DNA from: Leucobacter sp.
GTDB lineage: Bacteria > Actinomycetota > Actinomycetes > Actinomycetales > Microbacteriaceae
Assembly (NCBI GenBank): GCA_031178565.1
Contig: JAPSIU010000083.1
Span: 1 to 9,819 of the forward strand
DNA: 9,819 nt
Direction of reading: 5' to 3'
The notes under the pieces were generated by a model. The model saw only the letters and a program-made list of their open reading frames with translations. It made no database searches and was not told the DNA's origin. This document shows positions 6,219 through 9,819 of the stretch, in pieces. Both the position numbers and the translations under genes were made by a program. Position 1 is the stretch's first letter; every line of letters starts with the position of its first letter.

Positions 6219-6221
6219 AAA
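6202..6221. promoter_or_regulatory. Operator site 4 (degenerate copy of the shared motif)
   Basis: GTCAACGTATGTAGAA keeps the right arm GTAGAA followed by TAAA and mirrored TC-AC/GT-GA positions on the left. It pairs at 5 of 8 positions over 16 bases and is the weakest of the four sites. It lies midway between the divergent amidohydrolase and alcohol dehydrogenase genes, at the same place relative to the -10 box as the other sites. Confidence 0.6.
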
Positions 6222-6281
6222 CCACATACCCCGCGTCCCGGCAACGACGCCGTGCCGGACGCCCCCGGAATGGAGCACTCG

Positions 6282-7397
6282 ATGACGATCCCCGAATCCA
6301 CCCTCGCCGCAGTGCTGACCGCGCACGGCGAACCGCTCGAGGTGCAGCGGATCCCGCTGCCCGACGCGGTCGAGCCGGGGGGCGCGCTCGTGCGCATCAC
6401 CTGCACCACGCTCTGCGGCACCGACATCGAGATCTGGGCCGGGAAGATGAGCTTCCCGGGCATGCTCCCGATGGTGCTCGGGCACGAGATGGTCGGCGAG
6501 GTCCTGGCGGTCGGCGAGGGGACCGTCGACGCGCTCGGCGAGCCCGTGCGCGTCGGCGACCGCCTCGGCTGGTCGGAGTCCGTCTGCGGTCGATGCTTCG
6601 GCTGCACGGTGCTGCGGCAGCCCGTCGCCTGCGCCCACCGCGGCTACGGATTCCTGCAGCGCTCCGACGTGCCCCCGTACGCGACCGCGGGACTCGCCGA
6701 GTACGCGTACGTGACACCCGGAGCGCAGAAACTGCGCCTCCCCGCCGAGGTCAAAGATACCTGGGCCTCCGCCGCAGGCTGCGCGGCGAAGACCGTGCTG
6801 CGCGCGTTCGACCGAGCGGGCGGCGTCCGGCCCGGCTCCCGCGTCGTCGTGCAGGGCTCGGGCGCACTCGGCCTCTTCGCCACCGCGGTCGCGAGCATCT
6901 CCGGAGCGGGCGCGGTCATCACGGTCGGCGCTCCGGCCTCTCGGCTCTCGCTGGCCGAGCGCTTCGGCGCGACCGGCACCGTCGACATCGCGGACGGATC
7001 CGACACGACGATCGCACGCGTCATGGAGCTCACGAACGGCCGGGGCGCGGACCTCGTGCTCGACTTCGCCGGCGCGCCGAGCGTCGGCCCGGAGGCGATC
7101 GCCATGGCTGCTCAACGCGGCACCGTCGCGGTCGTGGGATCCACGGGCCCCGCGGGCGACGCCTTCCCGCTGTCGGAGATCATGCGCAAGGAGCTCACGG
7201 TGGTCGGATCCCTCAACGGAGACGTCTCCGACTACTACCGCTCGATCGAGTTCTTCCGCGACTTCGCCGACCGCTTCCCCTGGGACGACCTCTTCTCCGC
7301 TCCCTGCGGCCTCGAGCAGGCCTCCGAGCGGATCGCCCGCATGCACGAACTCGGCGAGATCAAAGCCGTGATCGATCCGCGGCTGAGCTCCCGCTGA
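6282..7397 (+). CDS. Zinc-dependent medium-chain alcohol dehydrogenase
   Basis: A 371-residue medium-chain dehydrogenase/reductase that oxidises an alcohol or reduces a carbonyl with NAD(P). The catalytic zinc site is complete: Cys45 in LCGTD, His68-Glu69 in GHEMVGEV and Cys167 in AAGCAAKT. The structural zinc ligands are Cys102, Cys105, Cys108 and Cys117. The nucleotide loop is GSGALG (192-197). After strand 2 the sequence is VGAPASRLSLAERFGA, without the acidic residue usual for NAD specificity, so NADP(H) or relaxed use is possible. GGAG (6272-6275), 6 bases before ATG 6282, sets the start; in-frame GTG 6252 and ATG 6270 lie upstream of it. This is the first gene of a rightward operon behind operator site 4, followed after 56 bases by AKR-2. 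Its overall look resembles the MDR group that includes phosphonate-associated and threonine/sorbitol-type dehydrogenases, but I cannot name the substrate. Confidence 0.93.
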   Translation: MTIPESTLAAVLTAHGEPLEVQRIPLPDAVEPGGALVRITCTTLCGTDIEIWAGKMSFPGMLPMVLGHEMVGEVLAVGEGTVDALGEPVRVGDRLGWSESVCGRCFGCTVLRQPVACAHRGYGFLQRSDVPPYATAGLAEYAYVTPGAQKLRLPAEVKDTWASAAGCAAKTVLRAFDRAGGVRPGSRVVVQGSGALGLFATAVASISGAGAVITVGAPASRLSLAERFGATGTVDIADGSDTTIARVMELTNGRGADLVLDFAGAPSVGPEAIAMAAQRGTVAVVGSTGPAGDAFPLSEIMRKELTVVGSLNGDVSDYYRSIEFFRDFADRFPWDDLFSAPCGLEQASERIARMHELGEIKAVIDPRLSSR

Positions 7398-7407
7398 ACC
7401 ACCCGCG

Positions 7408-7427
7408 TCCTGCGACTTCGCGCAGGA
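7408..7427. other. Intercistronic hairpin between the dehydrogenase and AKR-2
   Basis: TCCTGCG and CGCAGGA form a perfect 7-bp stem with a 6-base ACTTCG loop inside the 56-base gap. No U-tract follows and the next ribosome site (GAGAGGA, ending 6 bases before ATG 7454) is left free. An mRNA stability or processing element, or partial attenuation, fits better than a full terminator. Confidence 0.4.
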
Positions 7428-7453
7428 TGAATTCCGCACTGAGAGGATCACCG

Positions 7454-8413
7454 ATGACCATCCCGGTCCCCCGCCGCCGCATCGGCCGCAGCGATCTCGA
7501 AGCCTCCGTCTTCGCGCTCGGCTCCTGGCACATCTACGACCGCATGCACTTCGAGGACTCCGTCGAGCTGGTGCGCACCGCGATCGACCGCGGCGTGAAT
7601 CTGTTCGACGTCGGCGTCTACGGCACCCCGGACATGCCTCCCGCATTCACCGACGTGCTGTTCTCCGCGATCGTCCGCGCCGCCGGAGTGGCGCGCGAGG
7701 ACTATCTGCTCTCCGAGAAGCTCTGGGTGGAGGGCTGGGACGAGACGGCGGGATTCCGCCCCCAGCTCGAGCGCGCGCTCTTCCGCGTCGGCGCGGAGCA
7801 CGCCGACCTCGTGATCCTCGGCGACCTCCGCCGCGACGTCCCGCTCCGCGATATCGTGCTCGACCTCGCGCGGCTCCGCGAAGCCGGACTCATCCGCGCC
7901 TGGGGCGTGAACAACTGGTCGGCGTCGAGCATCCGGTCGCTCATGGACATCGCCGCGGCCGAGGGCGTGGCCGCCCCCGACATCGCCCAGCTCAAGTACA
8001 GCGTCTCGCGGCGCTCCATCCCCGACGGCGCGCCGTTCTCGGGGCTGTGGGAGCGGGGCCTGTCGATGCAGGCGTCCGATGTGATGGAGGGCGGTTACCT
8101 CGCGGGCAAGGCGAGCACCGACCGCGAGGTCGGGCGGGATCCCGGCGGGATCCGGCAGCGCATCATCGATGACGTGCCCGCCTTCGTCGCCCTCGCCGAG
8201 GAACTCGGCGGCACACCGGCGCAGCTCGCGATCGCGTTCACCCTCACGCATCCGGCCACCGCGACGACCCTCTTCGGGGCGTCGAGCACCTCGCAGCTGG
8301 AGTCCAATCTCGAGAGCCTCGGGCTGCTCGAGCGCGTGGGCGCCGAGACGATCCGAGCGCGCGTCGAGCCGTTCTGGGCGGATCGGGACGTCGTCGACCC
8401 GGAGGGACCGTGA
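7454..8413 (+). CDS. Aldo/keto reductase family oxidoreductase (AKR-2), paralogue of AKR-1
   Basis: A 319-residue aldo/keto reductase barrel that aligns end to end with AKR-1. Shared blocks are FALGSW-x-I-x-DRM (20-31), EKLW (88-91), GVNNW (151-155), AQLKY (178-182), LQASD/MQASD (205-209), GGIR-x-RI (231-237) and TLFGASS (272-278). Asp52, Tyr56 (FDVGVYG) and Lys89 are kept. The catalytic His position is Gly123 in LVILGDL, the same replacement as in AKR-1. ATG 7454 has a GAGAGGA site 6 bases upstream. It is the second gene of the dehydrogenase operon, and its stop overlaps the GTG of the following esterase, which indicates translational coupling. The duplication plus divergence suggests related but distinct substrates, or a heteromeric pair. 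The substrate is unknown. Confidence 0.9.
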   Translation: MTIPVPRRRIGRSDLEASVFALGSWHIYDRMHFEDSVELVRTAIDRGVNLFDVGVYGTPDMPPAFTDVLFSAIVRAAGVAREDYLLSEKLWVEGWDETAGFRPQLERALFRVGAEHADLVILGDLRRDVPLRDIVLDLARLREAGLIRAWGVNNWSASSIRSLMDIAAAEGVAAPDIAQLKYSVSRRSIPDGAPFSGLWERGLSMQASDVMEGGYLAGKASTDREVGRDPGGIRQRIIDDVPAFVALAEELGGTPAQLAIAFTLTHPATATTLFGASSTSQLESNLESLGLLERVGAETIRARVEPFWADRDVVDPEGP

Positions 8414-9444
8414 CCGTGAGCAGCACCCGGCACGCGCCCGTCGCGCACGGAGCCCCGAGCATCGCACCCGTGCCCTTCGATCCCGAAACCCTTCCCGCGC
8501 TCGAAGCGATGTCCGCGATCGAGCAGCCCCCGCTCACGGAGGAGTCGCTGCCGCTCGTGCGCGAGGGCGGGAACGCGCTCTTCCCTCCCGCCGCTGAGGC
8601 CGTCCGCGGCCTCCCCGTCTCCGCGGAGGAGCTCGTGATCCCCGGGCCCGCGGACGGACCGGCGCTCGAGATCACGGTGTTCCGGCCGTCCGCGCCCACC
8701 GGGGCGGCACTGCCGATCCTCGTCAATTTCCACGGCGGCGGCATGATCGTCGGCCACCGGAGCTGGGAGCACGGCCGGGTCATCGACCTCGTCGCCCGCC
8801 ACGGCGTGATCGGAGTGAACGTCGAGTACCGGCTCGCGCCCGAGCATCCCTTCCCGGAGGGTGTCGAGGACAACTACGCGGCGGTCCGCTGGGTATCCGA
8901 GCACGCGGCCGAGCTCGGCGGCGATCCTGAGCGCATCGTCGTGATGGGAGGGAGCGCCGGCGGCGGGTTCGCGGCGGCCGTCTCGCTCATGGCGCGGGAC
9001 CGCGGCGGTCCGGCGCTCGCGGGCCAGCTGCTGATCTGCCCGATGCTCGACAACACGAACTCGACCGTCTCGAGCCTGCAGTACGACGGGATCGGCACCT
9101 GGCAGCGCGACGCGAATCTCCTCGCGTGGCGCTGCGTGCTCGGCGAAGAGCTCGCCTACTCGAGCGATGCACCGGCCTACGCCGCGCCGAGCCGCGCGAC
9201 GGATCTCTCCGGCCTCCCGCCCGCCTTCGTCGAGGTCGGCGCAGCGGAGATGTTCCGCGACGAGGACGTCGACTACGCGAACCGCATCTGGGCGACCGGC
9301 GGCAGCGCCGAGCTGCATGTCTGGTCCGGCGGCTTCCACGGCTTCGACATGTACGCCCCGGACACCGAGATCAGCCGAGCGGCACTCGCTTCGCGCGACT
9401 CCTGGCTGCGCCGCATCATCCTGGACGGAGCGGACGATGCTTGA
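8410..9444 (+). CDS. HSL-family alpha/beta hydrolase (esterase/lactonase), alpha/beta hydrolase fold-3
   Basis: A 344-residue hydrolase of the hormone-sensitive-lipase family. NFHGGGM with HGGG at 108-111 is the oxyanion motif. VEYRLAPEHPFP (138-149) is diagnostic of the family. GGSAG (180-184) holds nucleophile Ser182, and GGFHGFDMY places the base at His310. The acid position normally filled by Asp in D-P-L-R-D-E reads E-M-F-R-D-E, making Glu280 the likely acid, with Asp284 as an alternative. No signal peptide is seen, so it should act in the cytoplasm on short-chain esters or lactones. GTG 8410 overlaps the AKR-2 stop as GTGA. A second in-frame GTG at 8416 lies at a better distance from GGAGGG (8401-8406), so the true start is one of these two. 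It is followed by a second HSL-type gene with an 8-base overlap. Confidence 0.92.
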   Translation: MTVSSTRHAPVAHGAPSIAPVPFDPETLPALEAMSAIEQPPLTEESLPLVREGGNALFPPAAEAVRGLPVSAEELVIPGPADGPALEITVFRPSAPTGAALPILVNFHGGGMIVGHRSWEHGRVIDLVARHGVIGVNVEYRLAPEHPFPEGVEDNYAAVRWVSEHAAELGGDPERIVVMGGSAGGGFAAAVSLMARDRGGPALAGQLLICPMLDNTNSTVSSLQYDGIGTWQRDANLLAWRCVLGEELAYSSDAPAYAAPSRATDLSGLPPAFVEVGAAEMFRDEDVDYANRIWATGGSAELHVWSGGFHGFDMYAPDTEISRAALASRDSWLRRIILDGADDA

Positions 9445-9819
9445 GCATTCGTCCCGGTCGGCCTATCGAGCCGTCGAGCCGGACCCCCGCCCCGTCCCGG
9501 TCCCCTACGATCCGGAGCTCGAACCCGGGCTCGCCGCGTTCCTCGACCTCGTGGAGCGGATCCCGCTCCGGGCCCACACGATCCTCGAGAACCGGGCCCA
9601 CTTCGCGACGGTGATCCCCGACGTGGAGGCCCAGGCGCGCGGCCGAGCCGTCACCTGGGAGGACCGCGTGATCCCGGGTCCCCCGGGCGCGCCCGACATC
9701 GAGGTGACGATCGTGCGCCCGAGCGGCGGACGGGACGGATCCGGGGAGGCGCGGACCGCGTCCGGACGCCCCGGCGTACTCGGCATCCACGGCGGGGGCT
9801 ACGTGCTCGGTACGCGCTT
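9437..9819 (+). CDS. Second HSL-family alpha/beta hydrolase (partial, 3' end missing)
   Basis: The frame opens at ATG 9437, 8 bases inside the end of the preceding esterase, with GGAG (9427-9430) 6 bases upstream, and stays open to the right edge for 127 residues. PVPYDPELEPGLAAFLDL (20-37) parallels PVPFDPETLPALEAM in the preceding protein, and VIPGPPGAPDIEVTIVRPS (78-96) parallels its VIPGPADGPALEITVFRPS; the frame then reaches GIHGGGYVLGTR with HGGG at 118-121. This is the same family and probably a tandem duplicate. A Gly/Ser/Arg-rich loop of about 15 residues (97-111) is longer than in the neighbour. The nucleophile, acid and base lie outside the window, so catalytic competence cannot be judged here. 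Confidence 0.88.
   Translation, partial: MLEHSSRSAYRAVEPDPRPVPVPYDPELEPGLAAFLDLVERIPLRAHTILENRAHFATVIPDVEAQARGRAVTWEDRVIPGPPGAPDIEVTIVRPSGGRDGSGEARTASGRPGVLGIHGGGYVLGTR

Noticed and set aside
6127..6225. Longer amidohydrolase N-terminus starting at 6225
   Set aside because: It would translate operator site 4 and has no ribosome site; ATG 6126 does.
5131..6285. Plus-strand open frame opposite the amidohydrolase
   Set aside because: Antisense shadow; the amidohydrolase on the minus strand carries all its metal ligands.
6593..7453. Upstream extension of the AKR-2 frame through the dehydrogenase gene
   Set aside because: The extension is Arg-rich noise; ATG 7454 has its own ribosome site and begins exactly where homology to AKR-1 begins.
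6192..7646. Minus-strand open frame of 484 residues opposite the dehydrogenase
   Set aside because: Arg/Asp/Gly-rich composition without motifs; the plus-strand dehydrogenase is intact.
8095..9339. Minus-strand open frame opposite AKR-2 and the first esterase
   Set aside because: No recognisable domain, and the opposite strand holds clear HSL and aldo/keto reductase motifs.
1..9819. Mobile element, toxin-antitoxin, phage-defence or biosynthetic-cluster core genes
   Set aside because: No transposase, integrase, terminal repeats, tRNA, nuclease/helicase domains, PKS/NRPS or terpene cyclase motifs seen in any frame examined.

Overview
The window is GC-rich, densely packed bacterial DNA. It has strong codon bias, GTG as well as ATG starts, and leaderless genes with a TANNNT -10 box just before the ATG. 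These traits point to a high-GC actinobacterium, plausibly Micrococcales/Microbacteriaceae; that placement is inference, because no marker gene is present. I see no RNA gene, insertion sequence, integrase or CRISPR array. No gap between genes exceeds 181 bases.

Layout, left to right: a methyltransferase-like gene cut by the left edge (minus strand, start 736); an alpha/beta hydrolase (918-1640, +); an aldo/keto reductase, AKR-1 (1652-2650, -); a short-chain dehydrogenase, SDR (2804-3553, +); a small membrane protein (3583-4242, +); a pterin-4a-carbinolamine dehydratase (4243-4566, -); a YtcJ-like amidohydrolase (4648-6126, -); then a rightward operon of a zinc alcohol dehydrogenase (6282-7397), a second aldo/keto reductase, AKR-2 (7454-8413), an HSL-type esterase (8410-9444) and a second HSL-type esterase cut by the right edge (9437 onward).

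The most interesting signal is regulatory. All three divergent promoter regions (737-917, 2651-2803, 6127-6281) carry AT-rich near-palindromes around TTCTACGATCGTAGAA, four copies in all, overlapping apparent -10 boxes. They tie six transcription units, holding nine of the eleven genes, into one putative regulon whose regulator lies outside the window. The regulated enzymes (hydrolases, oxidoreductases, amidohydrolase) resemble a catabolic module for an ester-, lactone- or amide-containing small molecule that is opened by hydrolysis and oxidised or reduced at alcohol/carbonyl positions. The substrate cannot be read from the sequence.

The two unregulated genes in the middle (membrane protein and dehydratase) look like a leaderless, probably constitutive pair lodged in the regulon. 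Other oddities: both aldo/keto reductases have glycine where the catalytic histidine is expected, and the methyltransferase-like protein has a degraded SAM-binding motif.
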